Assembly: GCF_902168435.1 (NCBI RefSeq)
Contig: NZ_LR656170.1
Span: 1-64,000 of the forward strand
Length of the DNA: 64,000 nt
Reading direction: 5' to 3'
Source: Bacillus marasmi
Lineage (GTDB): Bacteria; Bacillota; Bacilli; Bacillales; Cytobacillaceae
Below are positions 39,449 to 47,864 of the stretch, piece after piece. The notes beneath the pieces were generated by a model. The model saw only the letters and a program-made list of their open reading frames with translations. It searched no databases and was not told where the DNA came from. Both the position numbers and the translations under genes were made by a program. Numbering within the stretch: position 1 is the stretch's first letter; each line of letters starts with the position of its first letter.

Positions 39449-39462
39449 CTCCCCGCTATTTT
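39438..39462. terminator. Terminator between tupC and convergent gene
   Basis: GCGGGG-ATTAGCT-CCCCGC with TATTTTA on the right side spans both stop codons (which overlap by 4 bp). It is short but GC-rich. Confidence 0.65.
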
Positions 39463-40107
39463 ACTAATCTCATCGGACAAATAAATGTTTACTCCTGAAT
39501 TCCCAGATTGGGCCACCTTAAACATTGCCAAAGCTACTACACGTGCCTGAATTCCACGATATTTCCGGAACTCTCCTACCATAAATAAAGACAATATGGG
39601 CATCAGTACTGTCGCAAAAGCTTCACCAATCCGAAACTCACTTCGTTTACCTAATAACAGTGAGGGTCTAAATATTCCTAAGGTTTGAAAGCCAATCCCC
39701 TTTAAGGCAATTTCCATTAACCCTTTTATCCTCGAATAGAAAATACTAGATTTTGCATCAGCCCCCAATGAACTTATAACAAAATACTGCTTCGCACCAA
39801 GCGTCTTCCCTAAATTTGCAAGGGCAATTGGATAATCTACATCAATTCGCGTCATCGCCTCTTGCGTTTTCGCTTTTTTTATCGTCGTTCCTAAACAACA
39901 AAACACATCGTCGACAGTAGGCAAACCATTGGTTTCCGCTAATTCCTCAAAATCAACGATTCGCTCCTCAAGCTTAGTATTTGTAATGTTTAAGGGGCTT
40001 CTTACAACAGCAATAATGTGTTCATATTCCGATTTCTCTAATAATATTTTCAACAATTCACTGCCGACCAAGCCGCTAGCACCAGCAATCAATGCGGTCT
40101 TCCCCAT
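39445..40107 (-). CDS. NAD(P)-binding oxidoreductase/epimerase-like protein
   Basis: A 220-aa Rossmann-fold protein of the atypical SDR / NAD(P)H-binding group. The dinucleotide motif is ALIAGASGLVGSELL at the N-terminus. DDVFCCLGTTIKKAKT and YFVISSLGADAKSSIFYSRI are typical of the oxidoreductase HTATIP2-like subgroup (Ser and Tyr-x3-Lys area). The substrate is unknown. ATG at 40107 follows GGGAGGCATCTGTG; a GTG one codon upstream is less well spaced. It is monocistronic and convergent with tupC. Confidence 0.8.
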   Translation of the reverse strand: MGKTALIAGASGLVGSELLKILLEKSEYEHIIAVVRSPLNITNTKLEERIVDFEELAETNGLPTVDDVFCCLGTTIKKAKTQEAMTRIDVDYPIALANLGKTLGAKQYFVISSLGADAKSSIFYSRIKGLMEIALKGIGFQTLGIFRPSLLLGKRSEFRIGEAFATVLMPILSLFMVGEFRKYRGIQARVVALAMFKVAQSGNSGVNIYLSDEISKIAGS

Positions 40108-40251
40108 CACAGATGCCTCCCTTCAAAAAACATTAACTAATTGTAGCATAACCTATTTTAAAATAATCGTTAAATTTAAATCGTGTCTTACATAACTAAC
40201 TTTTTTGCTTGGCATACTATCCAAGAATCTTTAACAAAAGGAGTCAGACTG

Positions 40252-40392
40252 ATGACAAAGAAATATAACAAAGGCAGTAAAAATCAAAACTCACCAAGAC
40301 TGGGACAAACAGAATTTGCCAAGGAAATAACTAGCGGTGATAACAGCAAAGGTAATAAACGTAACAAAAGCCAAAATGATAAATCAGATTGA
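40252..40392 (+). CDS. Small Lys/Asn/Ser-rich protein, possibly gamma-SASP-like
   Basis: A 46-aa protein starting TKKYNKGSKNQNSPRLGQTE and continuing FAKEITSGDN. It is hydrophilic and rich in K, N, S, Q and G, without large hydrophobics. The segment QTEFAKEI resembles the TEFASET repeats of gamma-type small acid-soluble spore proteins (SspE), so it may be a short spore storage peptide. AAAGGAGTCAGACTG is a strong ribosome site and a strong hairpin follows at 40436, which supports a real gene. The SASP link is tentative. Confidence 0.6.
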   Translation: MTKKYNKGSKNQNSPRLGQTEFAKEITSGDNSKGNKRNKSQNDKSD

Positions 40393-40435
40393 CCGGTGAA
40401 AATTAGCCAATTCCCGAAATAAGCTTTGTAATATG

Positions 40436-40473
40436 AAAAAGGACTCATGAGCGCCATGAGTCCTTTGGTTTTT
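40436..40473. terminator. Bidirectional terminator at 40.4 kb
   Basis: A 9-bp stem GGACTCATG / CATGAGTCC with a 5-nt loop is flanked by AAAAA on the left and TTTGGTTTTT on the right. It can serve the small gene at 40252 and the convergent sensor gene. Confidence 0.85.
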
Positions 40474-40481
40474 GAGTTATA

Positions 40482-41684
40482 TTACATATGTAGTGAGTTA
40501 TATTGGGTTATTTTTTTATCACATTCATCAACATTGGTAACATCAATGGCTGTTCCGAGCACTTGAACAATCTCATTATCCAGAAAAATCGGCTTCAGTT
40601 TAAAAATCACCCATTTATTTCTTACCGACAAACGAAAGCTGACAGGCGTTTCTTTTTCCCAGCAATGCTGATAATATGTATTGATTTTTTCAGCTTTGGC
40701 TGGAAAAATCTCATCCATTGTATATCCGATGACTTTATCCGGAGTGAACCCAAGCTCATCTAGTAATTCTCCATCGCAAGTTGTGTGCACAAAGCGATCG
40801 TCCTTTTTCGTAAAAGTAAAGAAAATCCCTTGATATTCATGGACAAGCTTCGCTACATCGATAGAATCTTTTTGATAAAGGTTACCCGATAAAGTCGCCT
40901 TTTCAATCGAAAAATAGAACCCTTTTAAAATAAAGAAGTAGCCCACCACTTTAAAAAGGTGTCCTGAGAAATTATCGATATCATACACACTTTGATAAAT
41001 CGTAAAAATTAATTCTGATAAAAATAAAATTGTAAAGGCAAGCGCAAAATAAAGAAATTCCTGTTGCTTCCGTTCATTGTAGAACAAAAGCGCTACAATA
41101 ATTGATACAATTCGTAAAAAACATACAATGTACTCCATTAAATTTTTAATAAAGGTCGTTCCTTCACCTTCAACAACTAATATTGGCAGACTTGTTTCGT
41201 ATCGAAACACGATAAAGATGATAAACGTAATCACTGCGATACTTAGAGTCAACAACAGGTTTCGTGGATCCCGATTAAGAACTCGTTCTGGAAGTAAGAG
41301 CAGTAGAAGCATCGAAGCTGCCTCAATGGTTCTCGCAATTACCCAAAACCAGGTCGCTTTAGCAACAGAGCTTTCATTTATAAATACTGGCATTCCTTTA
41401 AACGTTAGCGTATGGACTAAATCAATCATTCCGATTGTAAAAAATACCAGTGAAATTAATAGTAATTTGCCCGACTTCGTTTGTTTATGCTTCTTCCAGC
41501 CGTACAGGAAAATAGAAAAGGAAATAGAAATCGCAAAAAACTCTAAAATCATATGGAAGCTTAAAAAATTTGCTGGATCATAAATAGAAGATATTTGAGG
41601 GCGAAAAACATAGATGGAAACTAGTATGAGAACGGAAAATACGATGTACAATAGAAATTTCCCTTCAGTTAGAGAAGGCTTCAT
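40482..41684 (-). CDS. MASE3-PAS membrane sensor without an output domain
   Basis: A 400-aa protein with about seven to eight membrane segments over residues 10-260 that fits the MASE3 sensory domain (FTIGMIDLVHTLTFKGMPVFI is the telling part). It is followed by one PAS domain at about 275-390 (IFFTFTKKDDRFVHTTCDGE and GYTMDEIFPAKAEKINTYYQ). MASE3-PAS modules normally lead into a GGDEF, EAL or histidine-kinase domain; this protein stops right after the PAS linker (DVTNVDECDKKITQYN). No output gene follows. AGGTGATGGATGA precedes the ATG. It could be truncated or work through a partner. Confidence 0.8.
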   Translation of the reverse strand: MKPSLTEGKFLLYIVFSVLILVSIYVFRPQISSIYDPANFLSFHMILEFFAISISFSIFLYGWKKHKQTKSGKLLLISLVFFTIGMIDLVHTLTFKGMPVFINESSVAKATWFWVIARTIEAASMLLLLLLPERVLNRDPRNLLLTLSIAVITFIIFIVFRYETSLPILVVEGEGTTFIKNLMEYIVCFLRIVSIIVALLFYNERKQQEFLYFALAFTILFLSELIFTIYQSVYDIDNFSGHLFKVVGYFFILKGFYFSIEKATLSGNLYQKDSIDVAKLVHEYQGIFFTFTKKDDRFVHTTCDGELLDELGFTPDKVIGYTMDEIFPAKAEKINTYYQHCWEKETPVSFRLSVRNKWVIFKLKPIFLDNEIVQVLGTAIDVTNVDECDKKITQYNSLHM

Positions 41685-41929
41685 TCATCCATCACCTACT
41701 TTTCTTCCTCTTTTTATTAGCTTAATTATAATCCCTTAATTTTCCTCTCCGTCCTGGTAAATTTAGCATATTTATGAATTTTAAGATTCGCTCAACCATT
41801 CTTTCATAATTAGGCATGTAAAGACACATAATATTCAAGAACTTCACGACTTGTTCATTACTCACCATTTCCTTTTTTTATATGATTATTGAGAGACAAC
41901 TATATTTATTAAAGGATGGGTTGCTAACC

Positions 41930-42592
41930 ATGGCAAGATTACTTTATATTACCGTTAATCCAAAAAAAGATATCGAAAAATCTAAAGGACGCCAAATCGG
42001 TGAGGTTTTTCTTCAATCATTCCGTGAAGCACAGCCAGATGTAGAAATCGTCAATTGGGATTTATACAGCATGGATTTACCAGTAATGGATGAAGATTTA
42101 CTATATGCGCGCGCGAAGCTTTCTTTTATGGGATATAAAATGGAGGATTTATCTGAGAATGAGCGTTCACAGATTACAAAAATGTGGGCATTAGCAGATG
42201 AATTTATTACGTTCGACTATTATGTATTTGTTACTCCTATTTGGAATCTTGGGTCCCCAGCTATCTTAAAAGCATTCTTAGATTGCTTATTCGTAGCCGG
42301 CAAAACATTCACTTATACAAAAGAGGGCGCATTAGGTCTATTAACAGATAAAAAAGCACTCCACATCCAAACACGCGGTGGAATTTATTCTTCTGGCCGC
42401 ATGGAAGCACTCGAGTTTGGTGATCGCGTCCTTACAGCAACACTTGGTTTCTTAGGAATGGACGTTCAGGAAACGGTTTATGCAGAAGGCTTGGATCACT
42501 TCCCGAAAGAGATTCCACAAATCATGGCTGCAGCAAAAGAAAAAGCAGCTGAAGCAGCACGTGCAATGGCAAAATTGCCTGTTAATAGCTAA
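41930..42592 (+). CDS. azoR: FMN-dependent NADH-azoreductase (copy 1)
   Basis: A 220-aa flavodoxin-fold quinone/azo reductase of the AzoR family. It starts RLLYITVNPKKDIEKSKG with the FMN phosphate-binding loop, has FVTPIWNLGSPAILKAFLDC, and LHIQTRGGIYSS around the flavin. The natural role is likely two-electron quinone reduction and protection against electrophiles. The frame opens at 41882, but AAAGGATGGG and the family N-terminus support the ATG at 41930. A paralogue is at 61136. Confidence 0.9.
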   Translation: MARLLYITVNPKKDIEKSKGRQIGEVFLQSFREAQPDVEIVNWDLYSMDLPVMDEDLLYARAKLSFMGYKMEDLSENERSQITKMWALADEFITFDYYVFVTPIWNLGSPAILKAFLDCLFVAGKTFTYTKEGALGLLTDKKALHIQTRGGIYSSGRMEALEFGDRVLTATLGFLGMDVQETVYAEGLDHFPKEIPQIMAAAKEKAAEAARAMAKLPVNS

Positions 42593-42599
42593 AACTAAT

Positions 42600-43240
42600 T
42601 ATTTATGGCCACAAGCTCGAGTCTTGTGGCCATTTCTTTGACTTCTCCGATATCTTTTAGTCACTAGAGCTCGACTTGTGACCATTTCTTCGTCCTCTTC
42701 GATATGTTTTGGTCACTAGAGCTCGACTTGTGACCATTTCCTCGTCCTCTTCGATACGTTTTGGTCACAAGAACTCGACTTGTGACCATTTCCTCGTCCT
42801 TTGCGATACGTTTTGGTCACAAGAACTCGACTTGTGACCATTTCTTCGTCCTTTGCGATACGTTTTGGTCACAAGAACTCGACTTGTGACCATTTCTTCG
42901 TCCTTTGCGATATGTTTTGGTCACAAGAGCTCGACTTGTGACCATTTCCTCGTCCTCTTCGATACGTTTTGGTCACAAGAACTCGACTTGTGACCATTTC
43001 CTCGTCCTCTTCGATACGTTTTGGTCACAAGAACTCGACTTGTGACCATTTCCTCGACTTCCACGAAATATTTTGGTCACAAGAACTCGACTTGTGACCA
43101 TTTCCTCGTCCTCTTCGATACGTTTTGGTCACAAGAACTCGACTTGTGACCATTTCTTCGTCCTCTTCGATACGTTTTGGTCACTAGAACTCGACTTGTG
43201 ACCATTTCCTCGACTTCCACGAAATATTTTGGTCACAAAG
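42600..43240. repeat. 52-bp palindromic tandem array (array H)
   Basis: About twelve units of 52 bp. Checked starts of TTTTGGTCAC are 42707, 42759 and 42811, exactly 52 apart, and the pattern continues to the end. Each unit is the palindrome GGTCACAAG-AACTCGA-CTTGTGACC (9-7-9) plus a ~27-bp spacer ATTTCCTCGTCCTCTTCGAT then ACGTTTT. Two units carry a variant spacer (CTCGACTTCCACGAAATATT). Some palindromes have CACTAG on the left arm, a single unpaired change. It lies between the 3' ends of azoR and the convergent oxidoreductase. No gene is present. Confidence 0.97.
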
Positions 43241-43280
43241 GTAGATACAGAGGGTTAACTACTCGACTAATAACTGATGA

Positions 43281-44285
43281 TTAAAGAGTCGTTACTGGAT
43301 TTTCATCAGCAGGAAAAACGATGCCAATTTGTCTACGAGCTTCATCAAGTATTTCCATCACAATTAAAGAGTTTTCATGTGAGTTAATCTCTGACTCCAT
43401 CTTTCCATTCTGAATTAACTCAATAAACTCTTTAGCTTCATAATACATTGTTTCACGTTCCTGTGGTTGAGTCAGATCCTCAGTATCCCCATTGCGAAAT
43501 TGAATTTCGACTCGTTCAGGTGTATGTATTTTATCAATGATAATATTGCCATTTTCCCCTTGTATCTCGGCCGGCAAAGAAGAGTTACTTATTTTTGAAA
43601 ACATTACGGTCGCATCCATATCTCGATATTTCAAGATGATGCTACCTTTCCCATCAACCCCAGAATCAAGCTTGAGACCTGTTGCATGAATCGATTCCGG
43701 CGCCCCAAACAGTACGACTAAAGGATATATACAGTAAATTCCTATATCCATCATTGCTCCGTTCGAGAACTCCGGCTTGAACGCATTCAATATATTCCCT
43801 TCCTTATAAGCATCGTAGCGTGAAGAATATTGGCAATAGCTTGCGAAGTAGCTCCGAATCGTACCGATTTTTCCAAGATTGGACTTAACGCTATGGAAAT
43901 TCGGCGTAAATGTTGATTTTACAGCCTCCATTAATAAAACTTTATGTTGCTTTGCCACTGCTATCATTGCCTCAAGCTCAGCTTTATTTGACGCAATTGA
44001 TTTTTCACAAAGCACATGCTTGCCATGCTGTAAAAGCTCAATCGCCTGGCGAGCATGAAATGCATTTGGGCTGGCAATATAAACCGCATCAAGTTTGTCA
44101 CTCTTCGCCATTTCACGTATGTCAGAGAAGATCGTAATGTTAGACTTAAACTTTTCAGCAAAGCTTTGTGCGGTCTCCTCTGACCTTGAGTACACAGCAG
44201 TTAGCTCAAAGTCTGGATGTTTACTTCCTGCCTCAATAAAAGCTTCTGTTATCCAGTTTGTTCCGATAACCCCAAAACGAACCAT
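43281..44285 (-). CDS. Gfo/Idh/MocA-family oxidoreductase
   Basis: A 334-aa NAD(P)-dependent dehydrogenase of the Gfo/Idh/MocA family. It has an N-terminal Rossmann fold (VRFGVIGTNWITEAFIEAG), the DAVYIASPNAFHARQAIELL segment, and the conserved catalytic Lys-containing HVLCEKSIASN (EKP-like, here EKS). The C-terminal alpha/beta domain follows with GAMMDIGIYCIYPLVVLFG. The substrate, probably a sugar or related polyol, is unknown. AGGAGGAAACATT precedes the ATG. Confidence 0.88.
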   Translation of the reverse strand: MVRFGVIGTNWITEAFIEAGSKHPDFELTAVYSRSEETAQSFAEKFKSNITIFSDIREMAKSDKLDAVYIASPNAFHARQAIELLQHGKHVLCEKSIASNKAELEAMIAVAKQHKVLLMEAVKSTFTPNFHSVKSNLGKIGTIRSYFASYCQYSSRYDAYKEGNILNAFKPEFSNGAMMDIGIYCIYPLVVLFGAPESIHATGLKLDSGVDGKGSIILKYRDMDATVMFSKISNSSLPAEIQGENGNIIIDKIHTPERVEIQFRNGDTEDLTQPQERETMYYEAKEFIELIQNGKMESEINSHENSLIVMEILDEARRQIGIVFPADENPVTTL

Positions 44286-44318
44286 AATGTTTCCTCCTAG
44301 TTGTTTTCAAATTGATTG

Positions 44319-44999
44319 TTACATTTTGGTTTCTTTGTTAATATAGCGATTTCCCCAATTTGTTTTGAAACGTTTAAATTTCCGATAACCTTTTCTTACG
44401 CTATCCAAGATGATAAAGGGAATTGGTGGATGTAATCGATAAAGCAGTGGTTTGTAAATCCAACGATATGCTTTTTTTAAGTCATCCCACTTACTGCAGT
44501 ATCCTAATTTATAAAAATCAGAAATATCCACTACGTACCCTCTCCCCCCATACATCACGACATTTTTGCCATGAACATCATAAGGATTGAGCCCGACCGA
44601 TTTTGCGTAGCGCAGTGCACCATCAATATCCCGGATGACTGATTCTGGAATTGGAATTCCTTTAATTACTGCATTAAATAATGTGATTCCACGTAGTCGT
44701 TTTAGTACAAGATAATTTTCTCCGTAAGCATAAAGCTTAGAAAAGGCTTCATGTTCGCCAATTTTATTGTATACCTCGATCTCCTGCTTTATTTCGTGAA
44801 GGTTTCTACCGTAAACTTTAACAACCCATTCTGGCTTACTTTTATGAAAAAATACAGCAGCGTAATTACCATTACCAAGTAATTTCCACGAATCGCTATC
44901 ATTAATCACTTCAATCGGTTCAAATAAATCCTCCGCCTTTAAGGTAATATGCGGAAGTAGCTCTTCCTCGATCATCCTCATATAATCTTCCGTTTCCAT
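44319..44999 (-). CDS. Protein-kinase-like protein (YrzF/YbdM-type)
   Basis: A 226-aa small kinase-fold protein. It has a glycine-rich loop LLGNGNYAAVFFHKS, an ATP-anchoring Lys in WVVKVYGR, a catalytic-loop-like YDVHGKNVVMY (Asp plus Asn in D-x4-N), and a metal Asp in VVDISDFYKLG. It resembles the short putative Ser/Thr kinases of bacilli. It has no membrane segment or extracellular PASTA domains. The start is uncertain: the frame opens at GTG 45002, next ATG is 44999, and GAAAGGGAGT lies very close to both. The substrate is unknown. Confidence 0.75.
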   Translation of the reverse strand: METEDYMRMIEEELLPHITLKAEDLFEPIEVINDSDSWKLLGNGNYAAVFFHKSKPEWVVKVYGRNLHEIKQEIEVYNKIGEHEAFSKLYAYGENYLVLKRLRGITLFNAVIKGIPIPESVIRDIDGALRYAKSVGLNPYDVHGKNVVMYGGRGYVVDISDFYKLGYCSKWDDLKKAYRWIYKPLLYRLHPPIPFIILDSVRKGYRKFKRFKTNWGNRYINKETKM

Positions 45000-45002
45000 C
45001 AC

Positions 45003-45296
45003 TCCCTTTCATGGTAAAAAGCCTGTGCCTGTTACTGATGTTTTTTGTAATGAAATAGGGGAAAAAGACGATACTATACATTATCGACTTCATGCACCTT
45101 GTTAAATATGATTTATGCAAAAGGATTAGTACGTCACTTCTTGTCTAAGATTGTCGTTCGCGAAACTATTTTGGATTATGACAACTTTTTATTAAATGGT
45201 CAATTATTCTGCACTAATCCTACTTTTTTTCTCTAGACCTACACAGGCATCGTTTGTTAATGTTAAGTTGAAAAGTTCAAATCGGGGTGTCGAAAG
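45003..45296. other. Intergenic region between the kinase-like gene and the cation efflux gene
   Basis: This divergent ~290-bp gap must carry promoters for both genes. No repeat array, riboswitch or clear operator was recognised; the sequence is AT-rich and unremarkable. Confidence 0.4.
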
Positions 45297-46178
45297 ATGG
45301 AAAGATCGCAAGAAATAAAGCAAGCTGAAACTGGTGCATGGCTCAGCATCATTGTTTACATATTACTATCCATTTTAAAACTAACAGTTGGCTATATTGG
45401 AAACTCAGAAGCATTGAGAGCTGATGGACTCAACAACTCTACTGATGTAATTGTCTCAATTGCGGTATTAATAGGTTTAAAAATATCTCGCAAGCCAGCT
45501 GATGAAAATCATCTTTATGGGCATTACCGAGCCGAATCCATCGCTACGTTAATTGCAGCCCTTATTATGACAGCTGTTGCTGTACAAATCATCATCAATG
45601 CAGTTAAATCATTTATTTCCTCCGAATACTCTCATCCAGACATGCTCACTTCCTGGACCGCACTCTTTGGTGCATTTGTGTTATTATTTGTTTATATTTA
45701 CAATCGTAATTTGGCTAAAAGGCTAAATAGTTCATCGTTAATGGCCGCTGCTCAAGACAGTAAATCTGATGCGCTAGTGAGCATCGGGGCCTTTATTGGA
45801 ATTATCGGAGCAAAAATGGGTGCACCTTGGCTAGACAGTTTAACTGCGTTAATTGTCGGTATCGTTATTATCAAAACTGCCTTATCAATTTTTCAAGAGG
45901 CATCGACTTTGCTTACAGATGGCTTTGATCAAAAACGACTAGCCTTATTCCGCCAGACGGTAGCGACCACCGAAGGCGTGATGGATGTAAAGGATATTAA
46001 AGCTCGAGAACACGGCAATAAAGTATATGTGGATACGACCATCCTGGTTAATCCTCACCTCAATGTCATCGAAAGTCATAAGATTACCGAGGATATTGAA
46101 AGAAAAATGATGCTTGAACATAAAAATACATACGTCCTGGTTCACATCGAACCATATGATATCAAGGAGCTGTCTTAA
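45297..46178 (+). CDS. Cation diffusion facilitator (CDF) family transporter
   Basis: A 293-aa metal/proton antiporter that exports divalent cations (Zn, Mn, Fe or similar). It has about six membrane segments and a cytoplasmic C-terminal domain from residue ~205. Metal-site residues are seen in ALRADGLNNSTDVIVS (Asp and Asn/Asp of TM2) and AQDSKSDALVSIGAF (Asp pair of TM5); HLYGHYRAESIATL is the family loop. The metal cannot be read from this. It starts 5' of a 156-aa gene that follows after 2 bp. Confidence 0.9.
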   Translation: MERSQEIKQAETGAWLSIIVYILLSILKLTVGYIGNSEALRADGLNNSTDVIVSIAVLIGLKISRKPADENHLYGHYRAESIATLIAALIMTAVAVQIIINAVKSFISSEYSHPDMLTSWTALFGAFVLLFVYIYNRNLAKRLNSSSLMAAAQDSKSDALVSIGAFIGIIGAKMGAPWLDSLTALIVGIVIIKTALSIFQEASTLLTDGFDQKRLALFRQTVATTEGVMDVKDIKAREHGNKVYVDTTILVNPHLNVIESHKITEDIERKMMLEHKNTYVLVHIEPYDIKELS

Positions 46179-46180
46179 TT

Positions 46181-46651
46181 ATGTTATCTTTTGAAGAAAA
46201 ATTAGCGATTATTGAATCATTCCCCGAGCTAACACGGAAAAATGTATCGCTCGGCCGGGTTAATTTTCAGTACGAAGAAAGTGTTACCGATAAGAAAAAT
46301 GTTGTTTATCATCTCCATCCAAATGGAAACGGCTTTGTATATGCAGGCTGGGACAGCGATTACCCCACAGATGATAAAGGCTTAGTTAATATTCGTGATT
46401 TTTCTAAGGCCGAACTCCGTTCAATTATTCAGGAATCAATTCAATCATTAGCGCCAAGAACGGTTGCAGAAGAAGCCATTATTGGTGAAGCTTTTGAAGA
46501 ACGTTGGATTGATGGGGATAATCATTCACTTATCCTCGTTGATGAAGACGGTATGTGGAATATATATGCTGGATTAAACCTCGATGAGTCCTTTGCTTCC
46601 TATCTCGAAGCGGAACAATATTTAATCGCTGAAGGATTCAAAAGACAATAA
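46181..46651 (+). CDS. Uncharacterised 156-aa protein, coupled to the CDF gene
   Basis: I do not recognise this family. It is a soluble, acidic protein (VVYHLHPNGNGFVYAGWDSD is a distinctive centre) with a predicted alpha/beta character and no signal peptide. Its ATG follows the CDF stop by 2 bp, with AAGGAG in the end of the upstream gene as the likely ribosome site. This means co-translation with the transporter and perhaps a related role. Codon use looks like its neighbours. Confidence 0.75.
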   Translation: MLSFEEKLAIIESFPELTRKNVSLGRVNFQYEESVTDKKNVVYHLHPNGNGFVYAGWDSDYPTDDKGLVNIRDFSKAELRSIIQESIQSLAPRTVAEEAIIGEAFEERWIDGDNHSLILVDEDGMWNIYAGLNLDESFASYLEAEQYLIAEGFKRQ

Positions 46652-46848
46652 TAGTTTTGAAATGATAAATAATTTTTGGAGGAACTGCTTTCTATTTATG
46701 AAGGCAGTTTTCTTATTTATTACCATTTTTTTCTATTTGTTTAATCTATTTCTTAGGAATTCTCCTAGTAATTCGATATAATAATAAATAGATATCATAC
46801 ATAATTTAATATAGTGGCACCAACGTCCAAATTGTAGGAGGGGTAAAT

Positions 46849-47643
46849 ATGAACAACCATGAAATTGATTACAAAATTTATGGCGATGACATGCAATTTG
46901 TTGAAGTGGAATTGGATCCTGAAGAAACGGTAATAGCAGAAGCAGGAAGCTTTATGATGATGGATGGCGACATTCAAATGGAAACCATTTTTGGCGATGG
47001 CTCTGGTAGAGATAGCGGCAGCGGCCTAATGGGCAAGCTGTTTAGTGCAGGTAAACGTCTCGTTACTGGTGAAAGCTTATTCATGACTGCGTTCACTAAC
47101 AAAGGTTCTGGAAAAAAACATGTATCATTTGCCTCTCCATATCCAGGAAGTATTATTCCGATGGACTTGAGTGAGTTTAACGGGAAGATTGTCTGTCAAA
47201 AGGATGCCTTTTTAGCAGCAGCCAAAGGTGTTTCAGTCGGCATCGAGTTTCAAAAGAAAGTCGGTGTAGGCTTCTTCGGCGGTGAAGGTTTCATCATGCA
47301 AAAGCTCGAGGGCGATGGATTAGCCTTTGTTCATGCAGGTGGTACTATTCATAAGAAAGAGCTTGCTGCTGGTGAAATGCTCAAGGTTGATACTGGATGT
47401 TTAGTTGCTTTTACAAGCAATGTTAGTTATGATGTGGAATTTGTGAGCGGAATTAAAACGGCACTATTTGGCGGCGAAGGCCTATTCTTCGCTACATTAA
47501 GAGGTCCAGGTACTGTTTGGATTCAGTCACTTCCATTTAGCCGTCTTGCAAGCCGCGTCTTTGCAGCAGCCCCTCACAACGGCGGTTCAAAAGGCGAAGG
47601 CAGCATCGCCAAAGGCCTATTTGACGTATTTGGTGGGGATTGA
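46849..47643 (+). CDS. AIM24/TIGR00266 family protein
   Basis: A 264-aa member of the AIM24 family (PF01987), a beta-rich fold with no agreed function in bacteria. Repeated Gly-rich strands are visible: EAGSFMMMDGDIQMET, SFASPYPGSIIPMDL, GVGFFGGEGFIMQKLEGDG and LFGGEGLFFATLRGPGTVW, the last pair being the classic family repeat. There is no membrane segment. GTAGGAGGGGTAAAT precedes the ATG. It stands alone. Confidence 0.9.
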   Translation: MNNHEIDYKIYGDDMQFVEVELDPEETVIAEAGSFMMMDGDIQMETIFGDGSGRDSGSGLMGKLFSAGKRLVTGESLFMTAFTNKGSGKKHVSFASPYPGSIIPMDLSEFNGKIVCQKDAFLAAAKGVSVGIEFQKKVGVGFFGGEGFIMQKLEGDGLAFVHAGGTIHKKELAAGEMLKVDTGCLVAFTSNVSYDVEFVSGIKTALFGGEGLFFATLRGPGTVWIQSLPFSRLASRVFAAAPHNGGSKGEGSIAKGLFDVFGGD

Positions 47644-47644
47644 T

Positions 47645-47800
47645 CGAAAAGCGGAAGGCGCCCGCCTATCGGCGACAGGCACAAGACGAGCCGGCCGAAA
47701 GGTTGCTTTTTGACCTTTTGGACGGATTGGCTTGTGACCCCGAGCCGATGGCGCCTGGAGCTAGACAGATCGAAAAGCGGAAGCGGCCGTACAGCGTCCG
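47645..47800. repeat. AAAAGCGGAAG...GCTAGACA element plus a partial second copy
   Basis: A full copy (CGAAAAGCGGAAGGCGCCCG to GATGGCGCCTGGAGCTAGAC) is followed by a second start, CGAAAAGCGGAAGCGGCCG, that breaks off after ~25 bp. The inside matches the 3175 copies closely (GGCCGAAAGGTT / GACCTTTTGGAC). It shows the same tandem tendency as at 3175. Confidence 0.85.
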
Positions 47801-47811
47801 TGTTATTACAG

Positions 47812-47844
47812 AAGGGTCAATCGATTTTTGATTGACCCTTTTTG
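47812..47844 (+). terminator. Terminator at 47.8 kb
   Basis: An 11-bp perfect stem AAGGGTCAATC / GATTGACCCTT with a 7-nt loop is followed by TTTTG on the plus strand. It probably ends the AIM24-family transcript after the repeat element. Confidence 0.75.
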
Positions 47845-47864
47845 CTTATTAAAATTGCGAAATT

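Noticed and set aside
42600-43240. CRISPR array with 52-bp period
   Set aside because: The ~27-bp spacers are nearly identical from unit to unit, and no cas genes or leader are nearby. It is a simple palindromic tandem array.
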